Shown here one piece after another: positions 1 to 8,510 of a stretch of 64,000 nucleotides of DNA. Source of the stretch: CAVVGZ01 sp963747965 (lineage in GTDB: Bacteria > Chloroflexota > Anaerolineae > Anaerolineales > Anaerolineaceae). A model generated the notes under the pieces. That model was not told where the DNA came from and did not search any database. It was given only the letters and a program-made list of their open reading frames with translations. Numbering within the stretch: the stretch's first letter is position 1; each line of letters begins with the position of its first letter. Both the position numbers and the translations under genes were made by a program. Location: the NCBI GenBank assembly GCA_963747965.1, contig CAVVGZ010000007.1, positions 744,001 through 808,000 on the forward strand, read 5' to 3'.

Positions 1-678
1 TCCAAAATGAGCGGACGTACCGCGTCCTTTTCCAGTAACTCCCATTCCATGGGCATCATCTACCATCACCCGTGCGCCATACATGCCGGCAATTTTTGTA
101 ATCTCCGGAAGATTTGCCAGGTCTCCTTCCATACTGAATAATCCATCTACTATGATGAGCTTTCCAGATTTTTCCGGTAAAGATCTACACACTTTGGCAA
201 GGTGGTCCATGTCATTGTGACGGAAACGTTGAATTTTCCCATAACTCAGCCTGGCTCCGTCAACGATACTGGCATGGTCATCCTTATCAAGGATAACATA
301 ATCATTACTGCCCACAAGCGAGCTTACCGTTCCCAGGTTGGTTTGCATACCCGTAGAAAAAATCAATGCCGCTTCCTTGCCCACCCATTCGGCCAACTCC
401 TCCTCTAATTGTTCATGAAGCTCAAGGGTGCCATTTAAGAACCGGGATCCTGTACAACTCGTCCCAAATCTTTCAATGGCTTCAATGGCTGCCTGTCGAA
501 CTTTTGGATGTGTGGTCAGTCCAAGGTAATTATTTGAACCGCACATGATAAGCCGCCGTCCTCCGTAATTTACTTCTGTTCCTTCATTCTCGGTAAGCGG
601 AATAAAATATGGATAATATCCTTCTTTAATTGCCTCTCTTGCGGTCGTATATTGCCCACATTTCTCAAATATATCCAT
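1..678 (-). CDS. Serine palmitoyltransferase-like alpha-oxoamine synthase (partial, C-terminus beyond window)
   Basis: A PLP enzyme of the alpha-oxoamine synthase family, which condenses an amino acid with an acyl thioester. The visible 226 residues include the SRFLNGTLELH segment, an NYLGL segment, a DHASIVDG segment and the PLP-site VDDAHGMG segment. SRFLNGT is typical of bacterial serine palmitoyltransferase-like enzymes; biotin-type AONS usually has SRLLSGN and E. coli-type KBL has VRFICGT, so I prefer the SPT-like reading. The catalytic lysine lies outside the window. The start at 678 is preceded by an AAGGA ribosome site seven bases upstream. It lies downstream of the prenyl synthase on the same strand, with an intergenic stretch of about 150 bases. 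A KBL or other acyl-CoA:amino acid condensing enzyme remains possible. Confidence 0.8.
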   Translation of the reverse strand, partial: MDIFEKCGQYTTAREAIKEGYYPYFIPLTENEGTEVNYGGRRLIMCGSNNYLGLTTHPKVRQAAIEAIERFGTSCTGSRFLNGTLELHEQLEEELAEWVGKEAALIFSTGMQTNLGTVSSLVGSNDYVILDKDDHASIVDGARLSYGKIQRFRHNDMDHLAKVCRSLPEKSGKLIIVDGLFSMEGDLANLPEITKIAGMYGARVMVDDAHGMGVTGKGRGTSAHFG

Positions 679-826
679 GCTATTTCCTTCAATAATAATT
701 TGCCAATAATGCTATGGATGGATCTTTTCTCAATTATTACGATTATCCATGATCTTAAGATCGGGGTAACTTGTGACGAACATAAAAATAATAGGAGAAT
801 CTATCTTATCAGAAATTCAATATCGG

Positions 827-1843
827 TCATTTCTTCCTTTCCAATAACAGTTGGGTTAATTCCCATAAAGGTTTTCCTGCCTCCAGGTTCCCAACTGCTT
901 TATCAAGGAATTCTTTCGCTTTCTCGGTTTCTTGTTTGACCATTTCTTCTGTATATTGCCTCGCACCCTCTTTTTCCAACAATTCAGCCAACCAGTGTGT
1001 TTCATCTGCAGGTATAGGTCCTTTTTTCCACTGCCTTGCAAAATCACCATTTTTGCTCAATCCATACAGGATAGGCAGTGTTTTTTTACCAGCAGCCAGG
1101 TCACTATCAATGGCTTTGCCGGTCAAGGCTGAGTCTCCCCAAATGCCAAGCCAGTCATCCTGGATTTGAAATGCCAAACCCAAAGAATAACCATAAGAAT
1201 GGAAATTATTACACAGGTTTTTGTCGGCTTTTCCAATCAGGGCCCCAAGTTCAGCAGAACAACTTAATAAAGCAGCGGTTTTTCCACCAATCATTTTCCA
1301 ATAATCATCTAAATTCACACCAACTCGATTTTCGTAGGAAATATCATTGTATTGTCCTCTGGTTAAGAAAACACAACTTTGTAGTAAAAGTTCCGATGCC
1401 TTCATTACAATTACCGGATTTTGTTCAGAATCGAGGTTAAGCATTGAAAGGTGCCCGATTGTGAACATTAAATCTCCAGTATTGATCGCCTGCGCAATTC
1501 CCCACTTGACCCAGACAGTCTTCCTCCCCCGCCTTAACTCACTTTTGTCCTGAATATCATCATGGATCAGCGAGAAGTTGTGAATATATTCAACAGCACT
1601 TGCCGCGGGTAAAGCCTTCCGCCAATCTCCCCCGGCGGCATTGGCACATAAAAGAACCAATAATGGGCGGATCCTTTTGCCCCCCCTATTGGTAACGTCC
1701 TCAAGGGATTCCCACCCCATATGATATGCCAACATTTCTCTGAGTTCAGGAAAATCATGCGGGACATATTGTTTGAGGGTTTGTTGTAAATTTGCTTCAA
1801 TTTCTGGCAATGCCATTGAAGAAAATTTTTCAAATTCCATCAT
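827..1843 (-). CDS. Polyprenyl (FPP/GGPP-type) synthase
   Basis: A trans-isoprenyl diphosphate synthase that adds IPP units to an allylic diphosphate. From the chosen start it is 338 residues, normal for the family. The first Asp-rich motif DDIQD is at residues 95-99, followed by the RRGRKT segment; the second is DDWLG at about 229-233, where Gly takes the place of the last Asp, a common variant. The GGKRIRP substrate-binding segment is at about 54-60. The open frame extends 26 codons further up, but that would overlap fni. The tandem ATGs at 1843 and 1840 begin five bases after the fni stop and follow AGGATC, so fni and this gene form an operon supplying isoprenoids. Product chain length cannot be told from sequence alone. 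Confidence 0.9.
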   Translation of the reverse strand: MMEFEKFSSMALPEIEANLQQTLKQYVPHDFPELREMLAYHMGWESLEDVTNRGGKRIRPLLVLLCANAAGGDWRKALPAASAVEYIHNFSLIHDDIQDKSELRRGRKTVWVKWGIAQAINTGDLMFTIGHLSMLNLDSEQNPVIVMKASELLLQSCVFLTRGQYNDISYENRVGVNLDDYWKMIGGKTAALLSCSAELGALIGKADKNLCNNFHSYGYSLGLAFQIQDDWLGIWGDSALTGKAIDSDLAAGKKTLPILYGLSKNGDFARQWKKGPIPADETHWLAELLEKEGARQYTEEMVKQETEKAKEFLDKAVGNLEAGKPLWELTQLLLERKK

Positions 1844-1848
1844 TGATC

Positions 1849-2887
1849 CTATACACCAATTTTTGATAATGGGACATGCTGCAGACTGGAAATTGTCTTT
1901 GCCGCGTTTAAGAACATGCATATTCTGATTTCAGTGGCTACCTGTTCAATAAGGTTTACCACTGTTTGTGTTGATTGGTTGGCTGCCATCAAGAATGGGC
2001 GAGCCATTCCACCAAACTGCGCACCAAGAGCAATACACTTGGCAATATCGACACCATTCCTTAATCCACCGGAAGCGATGATCATTACACCAGGAACAGT
2101 CTTATGTACTTGGATTATCGCGTCAGCCGTTGGTATCCCCCAATTGCGGAAAGCACCAGCCACATTCGCCAGGTTTTCATCCTTCATTCGATACATCTCA
2201 ACCTGGGACCACGAAGTTCCACCGGCCCCGGCAACATCAATCGCAGAAACGCCAGAATTAATCAAGCGCTTTGCAGTATCTCCAGAGATTCCCCACCCCA
2301 CTTCTTTAACAATAACTGGAATGTCAATTTCACGGCACAATCCTTCAATCTTTTTTAGCAGACCCAGAAAATTTGTATCCCCTCCTGGTTGAAGGGCTTC
2401 CTGGAGTGCATTTAGATGCAATACAAGCGCATCAGCCTCTATCATTTCGATTAATCGGCGGAGTTGGTCGTTATTAAAGCCAGTAGTTTAACTGCACAGC
2501 ACCGATATTTGCGAAAAGTAAAATATCCGGAGCATATTGTCTGACTTGAAAGGTGTGTGCAAGGCTAGAATCCTCAATTGCCGATCTTTGAGAACCTAAT
2601 CCCATAGCTATCCCAGTCTGTTGGGCAGCTTCGGCTAAATGCCGATTAATTAATGCTGCCTTTTCAGTCCCTCCGGTCATGGATGATATTAGTAAGGGTA
2701 CATCCATGCGTTTTCCAAAACATACCTGGGTGGTGTCTATATCCCTGAGATTTATTTCTGGTAGTGCGTTATGGTTAAACCGGTAGAATTCTAAACCTGT
2801 TGTAATTCCAGATTCAACGTCTTCTTCCAGGTTAATTTGGATGTGATCCGCTTTCCGAGAACTGATCAGTGATTTTTCTCCGGGCAT
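1849..2887 (-). CDS. fni: Type 2 (FMN-dependent) isopentenyl-diphosphate isomerase, frameshifted
   Basis: Interconverts IPP and DMAPP using reduced FMN. The N-terminal part has the RKADHI start, a PLLISSMTGG segment and GLGSQR; the C-terminal part has the GGDTNF, VIVKEVGWGIS and DVAGAGGTSW segments that bind substrate and FMN. The two halves are in different frames. One extra base near 2482 explains this: removing it restores LNYG followed by FNND and QLRRLIEM, and gives a 345-residue protein of normal length. The start at 2887 (MPGEK) has an AAGGA site; the open frame reaches 2989 but that start has none. The in-frame codons at the break read CUU UAA, reminiscent of the RF2 shift site, but a shift there would lose the conserved Gly. 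I favour a sequence error. Confidence 0.88.
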
Positions 2888-3077
2888 ATTTTCCTTGCAA
2901 AATAAATCAAGAGAATTTGATCTTGATTCAGTATACCAAACATTTTTTTCCTTGGATAACAATACCTTTACTGCATCCCATTTTTTCATTATTATTAATC
3001 AAGCCCGGCTACATAAAATCTGCCGGGATTAATAATAGGTCTGCGTCCAGGGTGACCGACCAATTAAACATCATCTC

Positions 3078-3105
3078 TTGACAGATTGTTTAGGATGAAT
3101 ACAAT
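3078..3105 (+). promoter_or_regulatory. Sigma-70-type promoter of the acyl carrier protein gene
   Basis: TTGACA at 3078-3083 and TACAAT at 3100-3105 are separated by 16 bases. The predicted transcription start near 3112 gives a leader of about 39 bases before the ACP start codon. Confidence 0.75.
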
Positions 3106-3150
3106 TCTCATTCAGAATAATGTTATAAAACTAATTTGGAGGTATGGCGC

Positions 3151-3387
3151 ATGAGCGATGTAATGGATAAGGTCAAAGAAGTAATCGTGGATGTGATGAA
3201 GGTGGATGCCAGCGAGATTCATCCCGAAACAAGGTTCATAGAGGACCTGAAAGCCGATTCAATGGATCAGTTTTTTCTGATCGACGGTTTTTGTGAGAAA
3301 TTCGAAATCAATATTGCTGATGAAGATGCAAGAGAAATCAAGACGGTAGCGGATGTGGTTACATTTATTGAAAATATAAACAATTAA
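3151..3387 (+). CDS. Acyl carrier protein
   Basis: A 78-residue acyl carrier protein that carries acyl chains on a 4'-phosphopantetheine arm. The attachment serine sits in the ADSMDQ segment (DSL is more usual), inside the acidic helical protein expected for the family. The open frame begins with a TTG at 3136, but that TTG overlaps the TTTGGAGG ribosome site at 3135-3142; ATG at 3151 is the real start. It stands alone, transcribed away from fni, with its own good promoter and a hairpin after it. With a serine-palmitoyltransferase-like enzyme 2.5 kb away, a role as acyl donor for that enzyme is possible but unproven; it may equally be the general fatty acid synthesis ACP. Confidence 0.92.
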   Translation: MSDVMDKVKEVIVDVMKVDASEIHPETRFIEDLKADSMDQFFLIDGFCEKFEINIADEDAREIKTVADVVTFIENINN

Positions 3388-3397
3388 CCATTTGTTT

Positions 3398-3431
3398 AGC
3401 CTGGTCTGGCAAAAATCCGGACCAGGCTTTC
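3398..3431 (+). terminator. Probable intrinsic terminator after ACP
   Basis: A 12-base stem (AGCCTGGTCTGG with its partner at 3417-3428, one G-T pair) encloses a seven-base loop and is followed by TTT. The U-tract is short, so efficiency is uncertain. Confidence 0.6.
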
Positions 3432-3450
3432 ATCCCGGTTTTCCGTTTAG

Positions 3451-4317
3451 CTAAATACTAAGTAAAATTGGGATTTCTCCTGGAAACCTGGCTACACGTA
3501 CCCCGATTGATTCAAATAATTTAATTTTATTAACTGCATTACCCGATTCACCGGCCACGATTGCGCCAGCATGACCCATTTGTGTGCCCTCCGGGGCTGT
3601 CTTGCCGGCAATAAACGCCACAACAGGTTTGCTCATATTTCCCAAAATAAAATCTGCCGCTTTTTCTTCTTCGTTACCCCCAATCTCCCCAATTATCACC
3701 ACATGATCTGTGTGCAGGTCTGCCTCAAACATTCGCAATATTTCAACCAGACCGGTTCCAAGGACCGGATCGCTGCCAATCCCGACGCAAGTACTTATCC
3801 CAATTCCGTTTTTCTGTAAATTATAGAGCACCTCATAGGTTAAAGTACCAGCTCGGGATACTACACCGACATTTCCACTAAATGCTATGTCACCTGGAAT
3901 AATCCCAATATTGGCCTCCATAGGAGTAACCAATCCCGGTGAGCTTGGACCGATTAACCGGATATTTTTATTGGACAAATATGCTTTAACGCGCATCATA
4001 TCCTGGACAGGAATCCCAGAAGTTATGCAAATTAATAACGGAATTTTTGCTTCAGCAGCTTCATAAATTGCATCCATTGCATTTCTGGCAGGAACAAATA
4101 AAATGCTTACATCAGCACCGGTCATTTCAATTGCTGTGGCCACAAGGTCAAAAACGGGAATTTTCCCATCCAAAACCCACTCACCCCCTTTACCAGGGGT
4201 AACCCCGGCAACAATATTTGTCCCATATTTTAACATCTGGGATGAATGGAACAACCCGGCATTTCCTGTGATCCCCTGCACCAGGACTTTCGAATTTTGA
4301 TCGATTAGAATACTCAT
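3451..4317 (-). CDS. sucD: Succinate--CoA ligase (NDP-forming) subunit alpha
   Basis: The alpha subunit binds CoA and carries the phosphohistidine that passes phosphate between succinyl phosphate and the nucleotide. The 288-residue length is normal. The N-terminal CoA-binding Rossmann part shows VQGITGNAGLFHS; a GPSSPG segment lies mid-protein; the active-site histidine is in MGHAGA at about residue 248. Its ATG overlaps the last bases of sucC (4314-4317), so the two are translationally coupled. They form a TCA-cycle or substrate-level phosphorylation module. The extreme C-terminus (FPGEIPILLSI) is shorter than in E. coli SucD. Confidence 0.95.
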   Translation of the reverse strand: MSILIDQNSKVLVQGITGNAGLFHSSQMLKYGTNIVAGVTPGKGGEWVLDGKIPVFDLVATAIEMTGADVSILFVPARNAMDAIYEAAEAKIPLLICITSGIPVQDMMRVKAYLSNKNIRLIGPSSPGLVTPMEANIGIIPGDIAFSGNVGVVSRAGTLTYEVLYNLQKNGIGISTCVGIGSDPVLGTGLVEILRMFEADLHTDHVVIIGEIGGNEEEKAADFILGNMSKPVVAFIAGKTAPEGTQMGHAGAIVAGESGNAVNKIKLFESIGVRVARFPGEIPILLSI

Positions 4318-5465
4318 TTTATTATGACTGTCTCCCCGGAAACAGATATCGCTGTTTGGGCTGCAAGATCCATTGTGTCAGACAAAGTAATCAATCCCTG
4401 CCCTCGCAGCATCTTGCGAGCCTCATCAGAATTTGTCCCAACCAGTCTTACGATAATTGGTACAGAAGGTTGATCCTCAACAATTATCTGTAATATCCCC
4501 CTGGCAACAATATCACAATGGGTAATTCCACCGAATATATTGATTAATATGGAGCGAACCCGCCTGTCACTTATAACAATGCGGAGTCCGGTTTTCACTT
4601 TATCTAAATCAGCGCCTCCACCGATATCGAGAAAATTTGCTGGTTTGCCACCAAACAAATGGATGATATCCATTGTCGCCATTGCAAGGCCTGCACCATT
4701 CACCAGGCAGCCGATATAACCATCCAGTTTAACATAATTTAGTCCAAATTTTCTTGCCTCAATCACAAGGGGATCTTCCCCATTTATTTCCTGTGTATCA
4801 TAAAGTTCGATATGCCTGAAGAGTGCATTTTCGTCCAGGAACAATTTCCCATCCAGAGCCAGAAATCCCTTATCAGGATCAATAACCAGGGGATTAATCT
4901 CTGCAGACTCAGCATCAGTCTCACAAAATACCCGCCATAAACCAAAAGAAATCTCTGAGAAGGAGGTCCAATATTTTTTGGGTAAATTCATTCCAAAGGC
5001 TGCCTCCCTGACCTGGTAATTGCTAAGCCCAATGGTGGGATCTATTGCAATTTTTATGACCTGTTCAGGGTGATTAGATGCTACTTCATCAATAGAAACA
5101 TCTCCAGGCATGGAAGCTATTAAAACTGGACAGCCCATTGAACGATCCGTTGAAATTGCCAGATAGTACTCATTTTGGAAATTTGCCACCTGTTCAACAA
5201 GCAGTTTATGAACCGGTTGTCCTTTAATAATCATACCAAGCAGGTGGGCGGCAATTTCTTCGGCTTCTTTTACATCCCTGGCCAACCTTATGCCACCGGC
5301 TTTCCCTCTCCCACTCACTCTTACCTGGGATTTCAAGATGACCGGTGTTCCTAGCTCTTCTGTAATTTGCTTTATCTGGCTGGCGGAGGAGATGGTTTTT
5401 GCTTTAGGAATCGGGATGCCATATTTACCAAAGATTCTCTTTGACTGATACTCATGTAATCTCAT
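4314..5465 (-). CDS. sucC: Succinate--CoA ligase subunit beta
   Basis: The beta subunit has an N-terminal ATP-grasp fold that binds nucleotide and a C-terminal domain that binds succinate. Visible family marks are MRLHEYQSKRIF at the start, the SGRGKAGG ATP-grasp loop, EINPL near residue 200 (metal binding), NGAGLAMATMD and the NIFGGITHCD segment. Length is 383 residues, as usual. The ATG at 5465 follows an AAGGA site at about six bases. It lies upstream of sucD in a two-gene operon with an extended -10 promoter at 5503-5511. Confidence 0.95.
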   Translation of the reverse strand: MRLHEYQSKRIFGKYGIPIPKAKTISSASQIKQITEELGTPVILKSQVRVSGRGKAGGIRLARDVKEAEEIAAHLLGMIIKGQPVHKLLVEQVANFQNEYYLAISTDRSMGCPVLIASMPGDVSIDEVASNHPEQVIKIAIDPTIGLSNYQVREAAFGMNLPKKYWTSFSEISFGLWRVFCETDAESAEINPLVIDPDKGFLALDGKLFLDENALFRHIELYDTQEINGEDPLVIEARKFGLNYVKLDGYIGCLVNGAGLAMATMDIIHLFGGKPANFLDIGGGADLDKVKTGLRIVISDRRVRSILINIFGGITHCDIVARGILQIIVEDQPSVPIIVRLVGTNSDEARKMLRGQGLITLSDTMDLAAQTAISVSGETVIIK

Positions 5466-5502
5466 TCGATTCCTTATCTATTCTGCTGGATTTTGTGGAA
5501 AA

Positions 5503-5511
5503 ATTATACCA
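5503..5511 (-). promoter_or_regulatory. Extended -10 promoter for sucCD
   Basis: Read on the minus strand the sequence is TGGTATAAT, a consensus extended -10 (TGnTATAAT), about 40 bases before the sucC start. I see no strong -35. Confidence 0.6.
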
Positions 5512-5536
5512 TGTAGTTTTTTTCTCCAAAATTAAT

Positions 5537-5568
5537 AGCAGTCTGGCAAAATGATTCACCAGACTGCT
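5537..5568 (-). terminator. Intrinsic terminator or barrier between sucCD and the SPFH operon
   Basis: A perfect ten-base inverted repeat (AGCAGTCTGG / CCAGACTGCT) with a 12-base loop lies just past the SPFH gene stop. Minus-strand reading continues into an AT-rich ATTAATTTT, a modest U-tract. Confidence 0.65.
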
Positions 5569-5588
5569 CAATCAAGATTAAATACTAC

Positions 5589-6656
5589 TCAACTTTTCAG
5601 AAATTCATCCAAAGATTCTTTGCTAATGCGGTAGGCATTACCTATCTTCTTGGCTTTTAAAGAACCTGAACTAATTGCCGCAACTACATCTTCTTCAGAA
5701 ACCCGGAGATAGGTCGCAGCCTCGCCTGGTGTCATCACCGGAGGAACCGTTGGGGTTGGTCCACTACCCGAAGGGGTTGATCCACCGCCCGAAGGCTGTC
5801 CTCCAGATGCTCCAGTCATTCCTTGAAGGGATTGGTTAATGATATTTCCAACACCGATCCCGGCTCCAATTCCTGCAGTCAATCCTGCTCCACCGCTTGG
5901 GTTTTGAGCTGCTTCCCGCAAAGCATCAGCAGCCTGAAGCTGTGTATAGGTTTGCATATCCAACATACCCATTTGCCGAAGTTCCTCAGCGGATTTTTCA
6001 GATGGTTTCAGGCTTGCAATATAGAATGAACGAAGGAATATCCCTAATGCCAGGAAATCATCCTGGGCTTTTGCATTTACACCGGCGCCGATTTCTTCAG
6101 TCAGACCAATTAGATCCACCACACTTTTTGCTTTAGTGGTCTCACCAAGCAAATCCGCTAATTTTGAAAGAAGCATCGTTCGCAACCGGTTTTCAATCTC
6201 ACTGGTCCGGTAAGATCCTTGGGCACCGACAACCTGTGTAATAAACATCTGGGGGTCATTAATTTGGAAACTATATGTACCAAATCCTTGTAAGAGGGCA
6301 ACACCGAGCCCCATTCCGGGATTACGTACAATGATAGGCTGAGGAGTACCCCATTTCCGGTCTACAAACTCTTTCATTGATACATAATAAATTTCAGCAG
6401 TGAAAGGCGTTCGTTCATTAAATACTTTGCCAATCAAATTTACCAGTAATGGTATGTTGGCAGTGACGATTGTATGTCTACCGGGACCAAAACTATCTAA
6501 AGCTTTCCCATCCCGGAAGAATACAGCTCTTTGAGATTCACGTACGATGACCTGGGAACCGATTCGCAGATCGGCTACTCCGGTCTCCGGAAAGCGGTGG
6601 ACAATTTCATCCGGCATTTCGCTTGGATATTCGATAACATCAAAAACCCTGGCCAT
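5589..6656 (-). CDS. SPFH-domain protein with C-terminal excisionase-like helix-turn-helix
   Basis: A 355-residue protein of the YdjI/virion-core-like SPFH group. An SPFH (band 7) core spans about residues 20-240, with the family's early segment on the VIEYPSEMPDEIV side and a later NRLRTMLLSKL helix. It has no N-terminal membrane helix. A Gly/Ser/Pro-rich linker lies at about 255-305. The last 50 residues read as a MerR/excisionase-type helix-turn-helix: MTPGEAATYLRVSEEDV, then GSLKAKKIGNAYRISKESL. Related SPFH proteins usually end in a zinc ribbon instead. ATG at 6656 follows a GGAGAGG site. The gene lies 43 bases after the 176-residue protein upstream and is probably co-transcribed. What the HTH binds is unknown; in such proteins it may bind peptides or DNA. 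Confidence 0.85.
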   Translation of the reverse strand: MARVFDVIEYPSEMPDEIVHRFPETGVADLRIGSQVIVRESQRAVFFRDGKALDSFGPGRHTIVTANIPLLVNLIGKVFNERTPFTAEIYYVSMKEFVDRKWGTPQPIIVRNPGMGLGVALLQGFGTYSFQINDPQMFITQVVGAQGSYRTSEIENRLRTMLLSKLADLLGETTKAKSVVDLIGLTEEIGAGVNAKAQDDFLALGIFLRSFYIASLKPSEKSAEELRQMGMLDMQTYTQLQAADALREAAQNPSGGAGLTAGIGAGIGVGNIINQSLQGMTGASGGQPSGGGSTPSGSGPTPTVPPVMTPGEAATYLRVSEEDVVAAISSGSLKAKKIGNAYRISKESLDEFLKS

Positions 6657-6699
6657 AATTACCTCTCCAATTTATTAGAATAAGATTTATCAAAAATTT

Positions 6700-7230
6700 T
6701 CATCCACCTTGGTCTGCAGTTCCACGGAGAACATTATCCCGGAGTTCCAAAGCCGCATTGCTGTCCTCAGCCACGGATATAAGGTTACGGATCGCTGCAG
6801 GCAAACCATCCGTCCCAATAGAACTACCCACATTTTCTACAGCTCTTTTAAGGGCATCGGTGGATTCCAATAGTGCAAGATCATACTGGTACACTTTCGC
6901 CAGTTCATCCTCATTTACCTGGACAGCATCGAAGAAGGGTGAATAACCATAAGATGCAGTCTTAATTTTGGCAGCAAATCGAAGAACTTTCAGTCTGGCT
7001 GCATCAAGGTCATCCAGATATTCGATGGAACCGAAACTTATTAAATCCCTTTCAAGCCTTGAAATTGCCTGGAGCTGTTCTTCATAACCTTCGGCAATTG
7101 TCTCGCGGAGGATTTTATCCGATGCCCGCCTATTGCTTCGTTCAACATAACCATTAAATCCGGGTAATTTTCCCAAAATCTTCTTTATTACATTTTGGGA
7201 TTGCTCAATACTGCCATAAATATCACTCAT
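6700..7230 (-). CDS. Hypothetical all-helical protein, partner of the SPFH gene
   Basis: I do not recognise this 176-residue family. It is soluble, with no signal peptide or membrane helix. It is rich in Leu, Ala, Glu and Arg, looks almost wholly alpha-helical, and the middle (about residues 45-115) has heptad-like spacing, so coiled-coil or helical-bundle packing is likely. There is no cysteine and no catalytic-looking motif. A strong GGGAGG ribosome site precedes ATG at 7230. It is the first gene of a two-gene unit with the SPFH protein, which suggests a joint structural or stress-response role; that is inference from position only. Confidence 0.75.
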   Translation of the reverse strand: MSDIYGSIEQSQNVIKKILGKLPGFNGYVERSNRRASDKILRETIAEGYEEQLQAISRLERDLISFGSIEYLDDLDAARLKVLRFAAKIKTASYGYSPFFDAVQVNEDELAKVYQYDLALLESTDALKRAVENVGSSIGTDGLPAAIRNLISVAEDSNAALELRDNVLRGTADQGG

Positions 7231-7394
7231 GGGGCCTCCCTTTACAGGACTTCTTAATTTGGTAATTTTTTCGGTTTATTTAATATTATTATAGCTTTAT
7301 TTAATAATGCAAATAACAATTTTGGGGTCCAGGAAATTATCTACTGAAAAATATTATATTAGAGACATTATGTACCTTTATTCCACTTTCTAGT

Positions 7395-7400
7395 TATAAT
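7395..7400 (+). promoter_or_regulatory. -10 element upstream of the Flp-type pilin
   Basis: A consensus TATAAT lies 34 bases before the pilin ATG. No clear -35 is present at the expected spacing. Confidence 0.5.
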
Positions 7401-7433
7401 TAATACGAAATAAAGATCCAGGAGGTTGCTGAA

Positions 7434-7583
7434 ATGTCATTCTCACCAAGAGAAAAAGGTCAAGGGTTGGTTGAATATGCATTAATCCTTGTTTTAATGG
7501 CCGTCGTGATTATTGTTATCCTTGCATTACTTGGACCAGCTATCGGAAACATCATAGACGGATTTCTAGAGTCTGTTCAATAA
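7434..7583 (+). CDS. Flp/Fap-type (type IVb) pilin, solo
   Basis: A 49-residue small pilin precursor. It has a short charged leader (MSFSPREKG), then QGLVEYALILVLMAV, the Glu-Tyr pair at positions +5/+6 of the mature Flp pilin after cleavage at the Gly, a hydrophobic helix to about residue 33, and a short tail with GNIIDGF. Flp pilins are secreted by the Tad machinery after prepilin peptidase cleavage. The ATG follows an AGGAGG site. No tad genes (ATPase, secretin, TadE, prepilin peptidase) occur in the window, so the assembly machinery must be elsewhere or the protein has a stand-alone role. Confidence 0.82.
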   Translation: MSFSPREKGQGLVEYALILVLMAVVIIVILALLGPAIGNIIDGFLESVQ

Positions 7584-7710
7584 AATATTAATAATCGGGC
7601 CAGCGGAGCTGCCCACTATCATTTCTCCGGTTTCATTGCAGAGATGTCTTAAAATCACCCACAGGCAGGTATACTCATTAATAAATAGTTTCCCACTCAC
7701 ATTGTTATTA

Positions 7711-8451
7711 ATGAATCAACGACAATTTCCTGGCACTTTCCTAACCCATCCGGCATTTTTCACCGCCAAGGCTTTCTGGTGTCTGATTGACTGGTTATAT
7801 CCCCCCTTCTGCGCTGGTTGTGGGAAGGGAGGTACCCGCTGGTGCAAAGAATGTCATAACCATACCATACTGTTTGAAAGAATATCCCTTTGCCACATAT
7901 GCAACAGGCCAGTTCATGGTGAAAGGATATGCCAATTTTGTAATAACAACCGACCGGACTTTGACATGCTGCGATCATGGGGGGTCTACCAGGGACCATT
8001 ACGGAATGCGATGCATCGGCTTAAATATGAGCGGGACATTGCCCTTGGAGATACATTCGCCATATTTCTGATCCAACTGTATAATGAGTATAAATGGCCA
8101 GTTGATATTGTTGTACCGGTTCCATTAAGCAAGAAACGGTTTAATGAACGAGGTTATAACCAATCAGCCTATATTGCTTTACCAGTTTCTCTTGGTATAA
8201 AAAAACCGATATCCTTCAAAGCACTGTATCGGATCAAGGAGACTAATCCACAATTTGATCTTTCCCCTGAAGAACGATGGCAAAATGTAAATGGAGCCTT
8301 TAAAACAAACAAGAATATTATCAACGGAAAAAATGTATTATTGATCGATGATATATCTACAACAGGCGCTACCATTAATGCCTGTGCAAAATCCATGAAA
8401 GATGCAGGAGCGCTAAGCGTTCGTGCACTGACAGTGTCATATGCGTTGTAA
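7711..8451 (+). CDS. ComF family phosphoribosyltransferase-like protein
   Basis: A ComF/GntX-type protein. The N-terminal part carries zinc-ribbon cysteines (CAGC, CKEC, CHIC, CQFC between about residues 35 and 90). The C-terminal part is a type I PRTase fold ending with the PRPP-binding loop VLLIDDISTTGAT at about residues 209-221. In competent bacteria ComF aids DNA uptake; in others the function is unclear. ATG at 7711 gives 246 residues, the usual length. The frame runs up to a TTG at 7636, which would add 25 residues. Neither start has a strong ribosome site. It lies between the pilin and hpf genes. Confidence 0.88.
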   Translation: MNQRQFPGTFLTHPAFFTAKAFWCLIDWLYPPFCAGCGKGGTRWCKECHNHTILFERISLCHICNRPVHGERICQFCNNNRPDFDMLRSWGVYQGPLRNAMHRLKYERDIALGDTFAIFLIQLYNEYKWPVDIVVPVPLSKKRFNERGYNQSAYIALPVSLGIKKPISFKALYRIKETNPQFDLSPEERWQNVNGAFKTNKNIINGKNVLLIDDISTTGATINACAKSMKDAGALSVRALTVSYAL

Positions 8452-8510
8452 TAATGCCGAAGTATTTTACCCGGCAACAATAATACTCTAAATTCAGGAG
8501 GTTTAAAATT

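Noticed and set aside
2474..2500. Programmed +1 frameshift in fni at CUU UAA, similar to the RF2 site CUU UGA C
   Set aside because: A shift there would give LNYWLNND and lose the conserved Gly of LNYG, while removing one base gives LNYGFNND. Other genes show similar extra bases without a common shift site, so error is simpler.
7584..7625. Terminator after the pilin gene (GGGCCAGC with GCTGCCC)
   Set aside because: The stem has a bulge and no T-run follows, so termination is doubtful.
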